The notes beneath the pieces are model-generated. The model was given only the letters and a program-made list of their open reading frames with translations, was not told the origin of the DNA and did no database searches. This document shows, one piece after another, positions 1-9,135 of a stretch of 32,345 nucleotides of DNA. Position 1 is the stretch's first letter. Each line of letters begins with the position of its first letter. The stretch is from NCBI GenBank assembly GCA_024404245.1, contig JAKSQH010000019.1:1-32345 (forward strand), given 5' to 3'. The translations under genes were made by a program, and so were the position numbers. The stretch comes from Clostridia bacterium. GTDB lineage: Bacteria; Bacillota; Clostridia; Christensenellales; Aristaeellaceae.

Positions 1-866
1 CCCTGCTTCCAGTAATCTTTGAACCAGTCCCAGTTGGAGCCTTCGGGCTGGGGAGCAGCGTAGTTGTTCCACCAGTCAATACGGGTCTGCAGAGCTTCCA
101 GGCCGGCATCGCTGCCAACGGTGGGCTGCAGTTTGCCATTCTCGTCATAGTCAAAGAAGGTAGCGCCGTTAGACATCACCAAAGCGATGCAGGCGTCGTC
201 GCCGGAACCGGTAATGCCGTAAACATCGTTCACGCCGTCGTTATCGGTGTCACGGGTAACCTTCTTCATCATTTCTTCCATCATGGCCCAGTCCCAGGTG
301 CCGTCAGCCTGAGCATCATACAGGGTTTCCGGGTTGATGCCGGCTTCGGTCAGGACGCGCTTGTTGAAGAAGATGCAGGAACGGGGTTCGACCTTACCGG
401 TGTGTACGCCCATGATCTTGTCGTTCTTGGTAACGAACTTCAGATCGGTGGGGGTCCACTTCTCGGCGCTCATGTCGATAACCCAGGGCATGGTCAGGTC
501 ATTGGCAATGGCGGAGCCGATGAAGTCGGAAGCCAGCATTACGAGGCACAGCTTGCTGTTGTCCTGGTTCATAACAATGTTAGCGAGTTCGGTGGGGTTT
601 CCAGCCCAGTCAGACAGAGCGGTCTCAACGATCGTCACGTTGCACTGTTCCTGAATCCAGTCACGATACTCATACAGCTTGGCGGTATCCGGATCGGGAT
701 CGGCCATGCGCTCGCCGTTGGACCACCAGTCATAGAAGTAAACAGTCTGTCCGCCGAAGTCAAGTCCTTCGGGGATTTCCGGATAGCCTTCCGGAGCTTC
801 GGCCAGAGCTGCACACGCGACAAACAGCATCAGAGCCGCCAGGATGAGGGAAATGATTTTCTTCAT
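1..866 (-). CDS. extracellular solute-binding protein of a sugar ABC importer (3' end outside window)
   Basis: The gene starts at the ATG at 864-866 and runs off the window; 288 complete codons are present. GGAGG lies just upstream (876-880). The product begins with a signal peptide of about 22 residues (MKKIISLILAALMLFVACAALA, given here in two parts: MKKIISLILAALM and LFVACAALA). A Cys is present, but the residues before it (F-V-A) are not a classic lipobox; cleavage after ALA is the alternative. The mature part reads like a type 1 sugar-binding protein: an early strand and YDWW segment, then stretches such as FFNKRVLTEAGINPETL and WDWAMMEEMMKKVT, typical of family SBP_bac_1/SBP_bac_8. It would capture a carbohydrate outside the cell for the permease pair encoded just upstream. 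It has its own promoter, so it may be made in excess of the permeases. Family is fairly certain, substrate is unknown. Confidence 0.85.
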   Translation of the reverse strand, partial: MKKIISLILAALMLFVACAALAEAPEGYPEIPEGLDFGGQTVYFYDWWSNGERMADPDPDTAKLYEYRDWIQEQCNVTIVETALSDWAGNPTELANIVMNQDNSKLCLVMLASDFIGSAIANDLTMPWVIDMSAEKWTPTDLKFVTKNDKIMGVHTGKVEPRSCIFFNKRVLTEAGINPETLYDAQADGTWDWAMMEEMMKKVTRDTDNDGVNDVYGITGSGDDACIALVMSNGATFFDYDENGKLQPTVGSDAGLEALQTRIDWWNNYAAPQPEGSNWDWFKDYWKQ

Positions 867-964
867 CAGAGAAAACCTCCTTTTTTATTCTATACGGACG
901 CAGACGCGAACCGTACAGTAACAAAATGAACTTTTCCGGGTTACCCAACCGGATGTACGAACAT

Positions 965-993
965 ATTATATCCGTTAATTTGTGAAAAAACAA
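965..993 (-). promoter_or_regulatory. internal promoter for the downstream solute-binding protein gene
   Basis: On the minus strand, TTGTTT (988-993) and TATAAT (965-970) are separated by 17 bp, about 100 bases before the start codon at 866. The 171-base gap after the permease gene holds no clear terminator, so the binding protein could be expressed both from this site and by read-through. Confidence 0.6.
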
Positions 994-1037
994 GTCTGTT
1001 TTTATTCATGAATCAAACAGGAACAAAACCGTCAGCA

Positions 1038-2048
1038 TTATTCCTTCGATCCGGTCATCGTCAAGCTTTCCACAAATGTGCGTTGTGTGAAGCAGTACAG
1101 AACAATCAGCGGAATACAGCAGATCAGCACGGCGATGGAAATCAGTTGCAACTGGCGACCGTTCGGTACAACCACTGACTGCGTCTTATCCTTGGAGAAG
1201 TAGCGGCCCATCCGGCTGGCCATGGTGCTCATCTGTACAGCGTATGTCTGATAACCTGTCAGGAAGTTGCGGGAATAGAACAGGTCTGTCCACTGCCACA
1301 CGAAGCTGAACAGGAAGCAGCTCGCGATTGTCGGCAGCGCGTCAGGCAGCATAATTTTCACGAAAGTATGCATAGTGCCGCAACCATCGACATATGCCGC
1401 TTCTTCCAGACTTTCCGGAACACTCTTGAAATACTGACGCAGCATGAAAATGTACAGTCCGTCCTTCAGGCCCATGCAAGTCAGGCACATCATCACATAC
1501 GGCCATACAGAGGAACGCAAATTGAGCGGCGATCCGGTCAGCAGCGTAAAGATGCCAAAGATATCGAACTTGGAGAATGTCATGTAAAGGGATGTGGAAA
1601 TCGTCTGCGGCGGAATAATGATCAGTGCGATAACGCACGCGAACCAGAATTTCTTCAGCGGAAAATCGAATCTTGCGAATCCGTAAGCAACGAGCGTGGT
1701 TGAAACAATCTGGCATACCGCCATCACAAGAGAAAGCCACAGTGTGTTGAGCATAGAAGTGGGAAAACCGGTCAGATCCGCGACGATCTTATAGTTTTCC
1801 AGTGTCACGTGCCTCGGCAGCAACACAATGGTGGAGTCATAAAGGTCAGGCTCTGTCATAAAGCTCATGGAGAAACGGGTCAGCATAGGCTGAATAATCA
1901 TGAAGCACAGACCGAACATCAACAGTCCGCGGAATACCGAAATGCACACGGAGGCGATTTTCCGTTTCAGCAGATAGCCGCCGCTTCTGCGGTTCCGTTC
2001 CTTGAAGCTTTTGTTGTTGCCGATGTAAACCGTATTATTCTTACTCAT
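1038..2048 (-). CDS. carbohydrate ABC transporter permease, MalG type
   Basis: Inner-membrane subunit of a sugar importer, 336 residues, somewhat longer than the usual 275-300. About six hydrophobic segments are visible (roughly 38-60, 98-122, 133-155, 180-200, 240-255 and 300-325). The cytoplasmic EAA loop that docks the ATPase is at about 216-236 (EEAAYVDGCGTMHTFVKIML). There are added residues after the third segment and in the last extracytoplasmic loop (about 260-300). Its start overlaps the end of the partner permease gene by 8 bases, which suggests translational coupling and a heterodimer with that protein. No ATPase gene is nearby; in Bacillota a shared MsmK/MsmX-type ATPase encoded elsewhere usually serves such importers. 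Confidence 0.9.
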   Translation of the reverse strand: MSKNNTVYIGNNKSFKERNRRSGGYLLKRKIASVCISVFRGLLMFGLCFMIIQPMLTRFSMSFMTEPDLYDSTIVLLPRHVTLENYKIVADLTGFPTSMLNTLWLSLVMAVCQIVSTTLVAYGFARFDFPLKKFWFACVIALIIIPPQTISTSLYMTFSKFDIFGIFTLLTGSPLNLRSSVWPYVMMCLTCMGLKDGLYIFMLRQYFKSVPESLEEAAYVDGCGTMHTFVKIMLPDALPTIASCFLFSFVWQWTDLFYSRNFLTGYQTYAVQMSTMASRMGRYFSKDKTQSVVVPNGRQLQLISIAVLICCIPLIVLYCFTQRTFVESLTMTGSKE

Positions 2049-3036
2049 ACGACTTCACCGCCCTTGTAATGATGAACGCGCCGATGCCGATAAAGACCAG
2101 GGCGACGGCAAAGTACAGCCAACTCATGGCGGATGCCGCGCCAAAGTCCATCTTCTTGGCATTCATTCCGTACATCGTTTCGTTGATACACTCAATGACC
2201 CTGTTATCATTCTTCATGAAGAAGTCAATAATGGTATAGATGCAGTTTACAAGAAGCAGAGGGCTGACCATGGGGAATGTGATCTTCCAGAACGCTTCCC
2301 AGCCGGAACAGCCTTCAACATCCGCGGCTTCATACAGCGAGGGAGATATAGACTGCAGACCGCTCAGAAGCACAATAATCTGAATGCCGCTGGCCATAAC
2401 GATATCATAGATGGAGTCAATCATCTGGAAAATGACATCGAATACATCGCTGGCCACGCCGGATACCGAGAGCAGACTCTGCAGGGAAGCGGAAAGGTTT
2501 ACGCCGGATTCCTCCGTAGCGGCCTTGGACACATCAGACATCAGGTTGAAGAACTCATTGGAGCTTTCAATACCCGGCAGCACACCGGATGAAAGAATCA
2601 CAGGCAGGAAAAAGATCACACGGCAGAATGTTCTTCCCTTGAAATCCTGATTCAGGATAACCGCGATCACGAAGCTCATAACCAGCGTGGCAACTACATT
2701 AATCGCCATACGTCCCGCTTCATCCAGCAGGTACTGGTTAAAGTTCGCGTCAACCTTCAGCGCGTAATTATAGTTGGCAAAGTTATTCCACGTTTTCGTG
2801 TATCCGGCGCCTGCCTGAAGTTTGACTTCACACAGACTCATTGAAAATGATTCGATCAGCGGACGCACCATGAACAGGATAAAACCGATGATGAACGGGA
2901 GAATGAAGAGCGTTCCGATACGGGCACGTTTGGCCGGCATGGTCTGATAGATCCTGTTCCCGGGGATGTACATCTGGAATGCCTCGGTGATTCCGCTGTA
3001 CCAGTGATCCCGGTGGATCCTTCCCTCTTTTTTCAC
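2041..3036 (-). CDS. sugar ABC transporter permease, MalF type, with long loop insertion
   Basis: 331-residue membrane protein with a cytoplasmic N-terminus and a first membrane segment at about 42-62. The EAA loop is at about 236-256 (YEAADVEGCSGWEAFWKITF). Compared with ordinary LacF/UgpA-type permeases, it carries an insertion of about 60 mostly polar residues (about 152-214), after the FFLPVILSSGVLPG segment and before the IQIIVLLSGLQS segment. This places the insertion outside the membrane face, where it might contact the binding protein; that is inference. The gene overlaps the DUF5696 gene before it by 4 bases and the MalG-type gene after it by 8 bases. Confidence 0.9.
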   Translation of the reverse strand: MKKEGRIHRDHWYSGITEAFQMYIPGNRIYQTMPAKRARIGTLFILPFIIGFILFMVRPLIESFSMSLCEVKLQAGAGYTKTWNNFANYNYALKVDANFNQYLLDEAGRMAINVVATLVMSFVIAVILNQDFKGRTFCRVIFFLPVILSSGVLPGIESSNEFFNLMSDVSKAATEESGVNLSASLQSLLSVSGVASDVFDVIFQMIDSIYDIVMASGIQIIVLLSGLQSISPSLYEAADVEGCSGWEAFWKITFPMVSPLLLVNCIYTIIDFFMKNDNRVIECINETMYGMNAKKMDFGAASAMSWLYFAVALVFIGIGAFIITRAVKSYE

Positions 3037-5609
3037 TTTCCGGTCCCCCTTTCAACTTTGTAATCGCGGGCACTTACATTGATTGTTCCGTCAGCGTAAT
3101 CACTGTCACCGTAATTGACATATACGCGCGTTCCGTCCTCATAAACCGTTACCGTAACCTTGGACGTCAGGCGTTCATGCCCTGTAATCTGTTTCCGGTT
3201 CAAGTCACCCATCTCACTCTGATACCGTAGAATCATGGGAATAACTTCTTCCTTCCAGCGGTCGTACGCGGCTGAAGTATAGCAGCTGTATTGGGTGTCC
3301 TGCAGGATCATGGTGTCTTCCTTCATGAAGGTGAAGTTCAGACCCGCGCCGTACTCGGCGCATTCCAGCAACGCTGTCTGATAGTCACCTGCCAGGTTGA
3401 TGGCTTCGCCTGTGTAGTTCCGGAAACCGTGCAGCGCGATCTGATAGAACGGAATCTGTTTGTCAAGAATCGTGTAGGCGTTTCCTGTAAGGCGCATATC
3501 CGTAATCATATCAACATACGGCACCGCGTAGTCGTTGCCTTCGCGGATGGTAATACGCAGACCCGCTTCAACCGCTTTTTTCAGTGTTTCCACGTTCATC
3601 AGCAGTGTCTGCTGGCGCGTTGTAGTCGCCCTGTTGTAGTAGTCAGCGCTCAGCAGATTGCCGATATCACGGAAAGCGATACCGGCCGCTCCTTTATCCT
3701 GCAGTGCCCGGATCAGATTATCCGCGTTGCTCGCGGCATAGTCCGGACGCACAAGATAGTAGGGATCCTGCCATTCGCTCTGCTTATAGGTAACAATATC
3801 GTAGTTGTACAGTTTTACCTGTTCGCGGGTAGTCAGCCGCGCGGCGTGTGAAAAAGGCAGGAAGCCCTCAAATACACCGCTGTCATAGGCAAAACAGTTG
3901 ATTCCGTCAAATGTCAGGTTAACACCCTTAGCTTTTGCCTCAGCGATAAGTTTCTTCATGCCCTTGTCCCCGCCGATTTCACCGACCGTTCTGACGCTGG
4001 TCAGCACCTGCTGGCGGATACCGCCGTTGCTCCAGCCGGTCATGCGGAGATTCATATCCTTCACACCGCTGTCAGTCAGTTCGTTCATGATAGAGGCGGC
4101 CTGATCAAATGAAGTAACGGACACAACGGAATCAACAGGCATCCCGAACTTCACCATCATTTTGTTGATCGCGCCGACCAGTTCCATATTGACGGGCATG
4201 TTTTCGGAAACTTCGGTCTGCTTCGATTCGGGCTTGGCTTTCAGATAATCGCCGTAAGCTTTCGCCATAGTCACATAGTCGCCGCCTTCAAGGAAGCGGT
4301 AACGCTGTACCAGCGTATCATCCGGAATTGCCTTCTCGTACATGTACAGCAGTTCCGCGGTTCTCGCGGATACGTTAAAGCGGTCACAGTGAAGCACGTT
4401 GCTCTTGGCATAAACCGTGTTATAGCTGTTGTATCTTCCGGCAATATCGGCACAGATGCCACCGTAAGCCGACGCGCCTTCCAGAATACAGATGAAGGAA
4501 CCGTCTTCTTCACCGATACCGAATACCGGAAAAGCATCGCAGGTTTCACTTACGACTTCCGTCCGTTCCGTCGCGTAATCCCAGCCGTACAGGTTGGCAT
4601 AATACGCGTTCTGGGTGACCTTGCCGTTATTGAAGTTGATCAGCGCTCCACCGCCTTCAGGAACCAGCATGAAGCCTTCCCTTTCCGTTCCGGCCGCGCC
4701 AAACATCGGCAGTACACTGATGTAGGTCAGCGGCGCGCCATTCATGCACTTGAATGAGGAATACGGCACTTCCACAACCATATCATCGCCTTCAAGCCGG
4801 TAGATCACGCTGGCATTAAAGACATATCCGTTGTTGCTTTTCTGTTCCTGCATCAGCGCGTCGTCAACCGCTTTATCCTCGGCGGTATATCCCGCCTCCT
4901 TGAAGCCGTTCTCAACCATTTCTTTTGTTGAGGTGGTCGTATCAGTCTTCAGCAGATATACGGCAACTTCGGCAGCGCTCGGGCAGCGTGCGAGAATCTC
5001 GTCCTTGTTCTTAGCCTTGTCCAGTTTCGCGGGCTCGGAAAGCGAATAGTTGGAACCGACCTTTTTCCGGGTCTTCTTGGACATCTTTTCAGAAAATTCT
5101 TCGTATCTTTCCTTAGTGATGACTGTCGGAATCATGAACTCGCGTTCAATCTGACCGATAGCATAATCCACCCGGATAGAACCGTCTTCCTGCAGAATAA
5201 CATCGAATGTCTGGTTCTGCATGGAATAGGTATAGTTGTTCAGTTCAACTTCACCGCTGGAATTCGTATAAGTGACGTTGAACGTTGAAGACAACGCGTC
5301 CTTATTGAGTGTCAGGGCAATCGGATCCTTATCCCTGTCTTCCGGATTGGAAAACCATACCTTTCCGTTTTTCTTGTCCGTCACCCGGAATTGCGTTGTG
5401 GTTGGATCCATTTCAAACAGCAGGCGTTCGCTCTCCATCGTGAGCGGTTTGCCGTCACCCGTATAACTGAAAATCTCAGGTTCCTCACCGTAGGTTGTTT
5501 CCTGCTGGGTAAAAATCGGGATGAAGACAAACAGTACAAGAGCGGCAATAGCTGCCAGAATGACGAACAAAATAATCAATTTCGGAAGGATCGACTTTTT
5601 CGACTTCAT
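3033..5609 (-). CDS. DUF5696-type membrane-anchored protein, possible glycoside-hydrolase-like barrel
   Basis: 858 residues. A basic start and one hydrophobic segment (about 10-32) form an uncleaved signal anchor, so the bulk is extracytoplasmic. Residues about 45-450 are strand-rich with a Lys/Glu-rich helical insert at about 165-255. Residues about 470-760 alternate strands and helices like a (beta/alpha)8 barrel, with acidic residues at strand ends: TFDGINCF (D near 569), AFRDIGNLL (D near 648) and ITIREGNDY (E near 690). A short strand-rich tail (about 810-858) follows. I match the whole to the DUF5696 family from memory of its architecture and its position beside sugar permeases. An enzymatic role on a glycan is inferred from the barrel-like pattern only. 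ATG overlap with the next permease gene (4 bases) ties it to transport. Confidence 0.7.
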   Translation of the reverse strand: MKSKKSILPKLIILFVILAAIAALVLFVFIPIFTQQETTYGEEPEIFSYTGDGKPLTMESERLLFEMDPTTTQFRVTDKKNGKVWFSNPEDRDKDPIALTLNKDALSSTFNVTYTNSSGEVELNNYTYSMQNQTFDVILQEDGSIRVDYAIGQIEREFMIPTVITKERYEEFSEKMSKKTRKKVGSNYSLSEPAKLDKAKNKDEILARCPSAAEVAVYLLKTDTTTSTKEMVENGFKEAGYTAEDKAVDDALMQEQKSNNGYVFNASVIYRLEGDDMVVEVPYSSFKCMNGAPLTYISVLPMFGAAGTEREGFMLVPEGGGALINFNNGKVTQNAYYANLYGWDYATERTEVVSETCDAFPVFGIGEEDGSFICILEGASAYGGICADIAGRYNSYNTVYAKSNVLHCDRFNVSARTAELLYMYEKAIPDDTLVQRYRFLEGGDYVTMAKAYGDYLKAKPESKQTEVSENMPVNMELVGAINKMMVKFGMPVDSVVSVTSFDQAASIMNELTDSGVKDMNLRMTGWSNGGIRQQVLTSVRTVGEIGGDKGMKKLIAEAKAKGVNLTFDGINCFAYDSGVFEGFLPFSHAARLTTREQVKLYNYDIVTYKQSEWQDPYYLVRPDYAASNADNLIRALQDKGAAGIAFRDIGNLLSADYYNRATTTRQQTLLMNVETLKKAVEAGLRITIREGNDYAVPYVDMITDMRLTGNAYTILDKQIPFYQIALHGFRNYTGEAINLAGDYQTALLECAEYGAGLNFTFMKEDTMILQDTQYSCYTSAAYDRWKEEVIPMILRYQSEMGDLNRKQITGHERLTSKVTVTVYEDGTRVYVNYGDSDYADGTINVSARDYKVERGTGK

Positions 5610-5625
5610 TGTTTCTTCACCCTCC

Positions 5626-6324
5626 TTAATACAGCCGGTATACGATCTCGCGGTACATACTGATGAAGTATCCGAGAGCGTCGCTCAGCAGGCTGAAGAA
5701 CACCAGTACCAGGAACAGAATAATTGCGGCTCCGACAACGGTCACAATCAGGAAAACAAATGTTTTTCCCGGGCTGTAGTCGTGTACTTCCATCAGGCCG
5801 ACAAAAGCGAGGAACGCGGCCCAGATAACGCTGATGCTCATCAGAACACTGTAGAAACTTGCTTCATCAAACGCGAGCATATTACTCACAAGAATCAGCG
5901 GTAGTTGAATCAGCCAGATCGGTATTAACGCGTAACACATCGCTATATAAATATCCTTGAAGCGACCCTTACCGTCAAACAGCGTTGTCATGGCCCAGTT
6001 GGCAAGGCACAGCACGAGGAACGGAATCAGCAGTGAAAACGCTTCCTCAAAAATGTTGATGTGCTGTACGGGAGCCGAAATAAACTGGAAATTGGTACAC
6101 AGCAGTTTCAGTACCCTGTTCAGCAGGAACAAGAACAGGAACGTGTTGGCCACGGCGAGGTTGCCCTTGTGTTCGTGTGCCAGATCCCAGAAGCCGTCAA
6201 AAGGATGTGAGATAACATGGAAAGCATACTTCAGCCCTGCTTTGTAGCTGTCCCACCAGGCCTTACGGCCGGCCGCGCGCTCAGCTGAATCAGTTGCCGT
6301 CTTTATGGACTTTGCTCTGCTCAT
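5626..6324 (-). CDS. YIP1-family integral membrane protein
   Basis: 232 residues with a polar N-terminus containing a motif of the kind seen at the start of bacterial Yip1 domains (YAFHVISHPFDGFWDL, about 34-49). Five hydrophobic segments follow: about 55-72, 92-112, 124-148, 154-176 and 188-220. The start at 6322-6324 is preceded by GGAGG nine bases upstream. It overlaps the end of the NHL gene by 35 bases in a different frame, an unusually long but well-supported overlap. The family is found in many bacteria without a settled function. Here it sits between two surface-facing proteins of a sugar cassette, which suggests an accessory role in assembly or anchoring; that is inference. Confidence 0.75.
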   Translation of the reverse strand: MSRAKSIKTATDSAERAAGRKAWWDSYKAGLKYAFHVISHPFDGFWDLAHEHKGNLAVANTFLFLFLLNRVLKLLCTNFQFISAPVQHINIFEEAFSLLIPFLVLCLANWAMTTLFDGKGRFKDIYIAMCYALIPIWLIQLPLILVSNMLAFDEASFYSVLMSISVIWAAFLAFVGLMEVHDYSPGKTFVFLIVTVVGAAIILFLVLVFFSLLSDALGYFISMYREIVYRLY

Positions 6325-7852
6325 GCATGATCACCTCCCACTTCATTCTGTTGATGCGTCCGCTGATCACCGGTATCAGAAGCAACACTGCCAGGATCAG
6401 TACGATCCACCATACATTCTTCTCAACCCATTCTTTGCGATACAGTTTGAACGCCCGCCCGTAATTATCACGGTCATGTGCACGTTCAAAGTAGTCCATG
6501 GCTTCCTTGAACTTATCCTGACGGAGCAGCGCCCGGCCGATTCCACGGAACGCCATCGGATAATTGGCGTTCAGCTTCATAACTTCATTCCATAATGTGG
6601 CGCTCGAGTCATAATCACCGGCCAGATAGGTCTCAATTGCCGAATAAATCTTGGTGCCGTACTCTGTCGGCTTGAACACTGTGATGTTGCCTTTCAGCTG
6701 ATCCAGTACAAACAGGTCGTATCCCATGTGTTCGATACTGACCGCGCCATTGAACGCGCCGTCGATATTGCCTTTCGTACCGAAAGCCCATAGCATGATT
6801 CCCTGGCTGTCATAGCCGAAGATACGTCCGCGTATACGGTCTACCAGCACATAGATATCATTGTCAAAAACGGTAATATCGGTAAACCGGCTGGGTCCGT
6901 ACACCTGATTGTTTGTCTGCTCCTCCCAGTACAGATCACCGATTGGAGGATAACGGTCGTTTTTGATCAGGATATCGGTTCCTACACCGTTCAACCTGCG
7001 CACCGGCTTCGCGTTGTCCCATTTCAGATCGTATTCACTGAACACAGTGTTGGTGGCATAGATAAACCCGTCTTTGTCAATGCAGATATTCTCGTACTCG
7101 GTCGGAACGAACGCTTCGGATTTGGAGCGCTGTTCCTGCGTCTGGAAATATCGTTTCCAGATATATTCCGCGGTGCTCACAACAACGTTGTTAGCTCCGA
7201 TGAACCCGGTAAACACACCGTCAGCCTCGAATTTAACCAGACCCTTGTTGACATTCTGCACCAGCGCGTAGAGACGACCGGCATTATCAATCACGATCTT
7301 TTTCGGCAGAAAATCCAGATTCTGGTCAAAGGTAGCGTCACTGGGCTTTGTAAATTCAAGGATCCAGTTCAGATCCTTATCCATTTTGACAACGCGGAAA
7401 TTGCCGTAGTCAGCTACATAGATATTATCCTGTTCATCTACATAAACATCATACGGCGACTTGATATCACTGAGCTCACCGCCAATGTTGACTTTGTCAA
7501 TTATGCGTTGCAGGCTGTATTCGCCGTTCTCTTCATAGCGGATCTGCAGAATGCGGTTGTTGCCTGTATCACAGACATACAGATCATTTCCGCGAGCAAA
7601 AAGCGCCTGCGGCTTGTTCATCCGCTTGCCGTCCAACAGATCGAGTCCGAGATGAACGCTGTCGATAACTTCCGATACGCGGTAGGCATCCGGGCTTGCC
7701 TGTACATCTCCCCAGTAATCGTATCCGTAGGTATAGGATGTGCTGAAACCGTCCTTGTTCAGGTCGTAGCTGTCATCTGCCAGCGCTGTCGTCTCACAGA
7801 CAAGCAACAGCACGCACATCAGGCACGTCAGCACACGTTTCATCCGTGTCAC
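6290..7852 (-). CDS. secreted NHL-repeat protein with TPR-like segment and C-terminal membrane anchor
   Basis: 520 residues. GTG at 7850-7852 is taken as start because GGAGG lies nine bases upstream; the in-frame ATG three codons later is 18 bases from it. A signal peptide (about 1-26, ending TALA) leads to beta-propeller repeats (about 60-390) with recurring patterns such as LYVCDTGNNRILQI, IYVADYGNFRVVKM and LFVLDQLKGNITVF, typical of NHL blades. Residues about 400-455 look like one or two TPR units (GDYDSSATLWNEVMKLNANY; FKEAMDYFERA). A hydrophobic stretch near 475-495 then anchors it, leaving a short basic cytoplasmic tail. Propellers of this kind usually bind protein or sugar; function here is unknown. 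The gene follows a permease gene by 46 bases and overlaps the YIP1 gene. Confidence 0.8.
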   Translation of the reverse strand: MTRMKRVLTCLMCVLLLVCETTALADDSYDLNKDGFSTSYTYGYDYWGDVQASPDAYRVSEVIDSVHLGLDLLDGKRMNKPQALFARGNDLYVCDTGNNRILQIRYEENGEYSLQRIIDKVNIGGELSDIKSPYDVYVDEQDNIYVADYGNFRVVKMDKDLNWILEFTKPSDATFDQNLDFLPKKIVIDNAGRLYALVQNVNKGLVKFEADGVFTGFIGANNVVVSTAEYIWKRYFQTQEQRSKSEAFVPTEYENICIDKDGFIYATNTVFSEYDLKWDNAKPVRRLNGVGTDILIKNDRYPPIGDLYWEEQTNNQVYGPSRFTDITVFDNDIYVLVDRIRGRIFGYDSQGIMLWAFGTKGNIDGAFNGAVSIEHMGYDLFVLDQLKGNITVFKPTEYGTKIYSAIETYLAGDYDSSATLWNEVMKLNANYPMAFRGIGRALLRQDKFKEAMDYFERAHDRDNYGRAFKLYRKEWVEKNVWWIVLILAVLLLIPVISGRINRMKWEVIMHEQSKVHKDGN

Positions 7853-7898
7853 TTGGTCATTCCTCCTGTTTCTTCGTTCTTCAGGCAGTCTCCGCCGA

Positions 7899-9134
7899 TC
7901 AATCCTTGATACCGGAGGAAGCCATGGTTTCGAGAATCTGACTCTGACTGAGAATAAAGATAATAACGGGAACCGAAACGATTACAACAGTCGCGGCCGC
8001 GGTCTGGCCTGTACGGGCCACGCCGCCCGCCTGAATCTGCTGCAGCGCGTAGACCAGTGTCTTCTTGGCTTCCGAATAGATGACCGTGCTGGCGCTTGTG
8101 TTCCACAGGCTCTGCACACTGAAGATGATCACGGTCAGCCACGCGGGCTTCACGTTGGGCATCACAATACTCCAGAAGATTCTGAACTCGCCCGCGCCGT
8201 CAATATGCGCGGCTTCGATCAGCGCCGTCGGAATACTTTCCATAAACTGCTTCATCATGAACAGACCGATGGGAGCGGCAAACGCGGGCAGGATCAGCGC
8301 CCAGTAGGTATCAATCATACCCAGACGGCTCATGATCAGGTAGTTCGGAATACCGGTCACGTAACCGGAGAACATCAGTCCTGTCGTAACAATGGCGAAG
8401 AATGTTTTTCCACCGGGGAACTGATACTTGGCGAGCACGAACGCCGCCATACTGGCAATCACCAGGTGTCCGAAGGTGCCGATCAGCGTGATCAGAACGG
8501 TGTTGATCATGTACCGGCTGAAAGGCACCCAGCTCTGGCCCATGGTGACAAACAGATCCGAGAAGTTATCAAATGTCGGATGCTGCGCGAATACCGTCGG
8601 CGGGAACTTGAACAGTTCGTCCAGCGGCTTCAGTGAGGAGCCAATCAGGAAGATCAGCGGGAAGGCCATCATCACGGCAACCAGTACAAGCAGGAAATAA
8701 ATGCCGATATCACCCGCAACGGAGCGGTTCGGATGGCGGCGCTTGATCAGATGACGTTTCACCTGAATCCGCTCGCCGCGCAACTCCGCCAGGCGGTGCA
8801 GTTCGTCCGCGCGGGTTTTCTTCGCAACGGGCTTGTCAACCCAGTGCTGATCCATGAAGCCGTATAGTTTCAAGCCCTGATTCAGCTCAAATGTGTAGCT
8901 AGCGCCGTCATTCGCCGCGTCCTTCAGTACCACGGTCACATCACTGGATGTACCGCCGCGGCGGATATTGTCCAGCCGGTTGATTTTCGCGTAGGTAAAT
9001 TCCACAAAAGGTTCCTGCTGCTTCTTCACATAGAAGGCAGCACCTTTTTCACCGGCAACCAGCTCGCCGTGGTACCTTTTCCCGTTAACCAGACGCAATA
9101 CGCCGGCGGATCTGACAGTATCATTCTGACTCAT
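7899..9134 (-). CDS. MalG-type sugar permease fused to an N-terminal soluble domain
   Basis: 411 residues, about 120 more than a normal MalG-type permease. Residues 1-105 are soluble and strand-rich (GVLRLVNGKRYHGELV; FTYAKINRLDNIRRG; YTFELNQGLKLYGFMDQ). That is a layout like PH/GRAM-type small domains: a run of strands ending in a helix. A charged linker (about 105-138) leads to the transmembrane part (about 142-400), which has the EAA loop at about 307-327 (EAAHIDGAGEFRIFWSIVMP). With the usual topology, the extra domain would be cytoplasmic, near the ATPase. The start codon is one base after the stop of the partner permease gene. The fold of the extension is my inference; the permease part is clear. 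Confidence 0.88.
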   Translation of the reverse strand: MSQNDTVRSAGVLRLVNGKRYHGELVAGEKGAAFYVKKQQEPFVEFTYAKINRLDNIRRGGTSSDVTVVLKDAANDGASYTFELNQGLKLYGFMDQHWVDKPVAKKTRADELHRLAELRGERIQVKRHLIKRRHPNRSVAGDIGIYFLLVLVAVMMAFPLIFLIGSSLKPLDELFKFPPTVFAQHPTFDNFSDLFVTMGQSWVPFSRYMINTVLITLIGTFGHLVIASMAAFVLAKYQFPGGKTFFAIVTTGLMFSGYVTGIPNYLIMSRLGMIDTYWALILPAFAAPIGLFMMKQFMESIPTALIEAAHIDGAGEFRIFWSIVMPNVKPAWLTVIIFSVQSLWNTSASTVIYSEAKKTLVYALQQIQAGGVARTGQTAAATVVIVSVPVIIFILSQSQILETMASSGIKD

Positions 9135-9135
9135 A

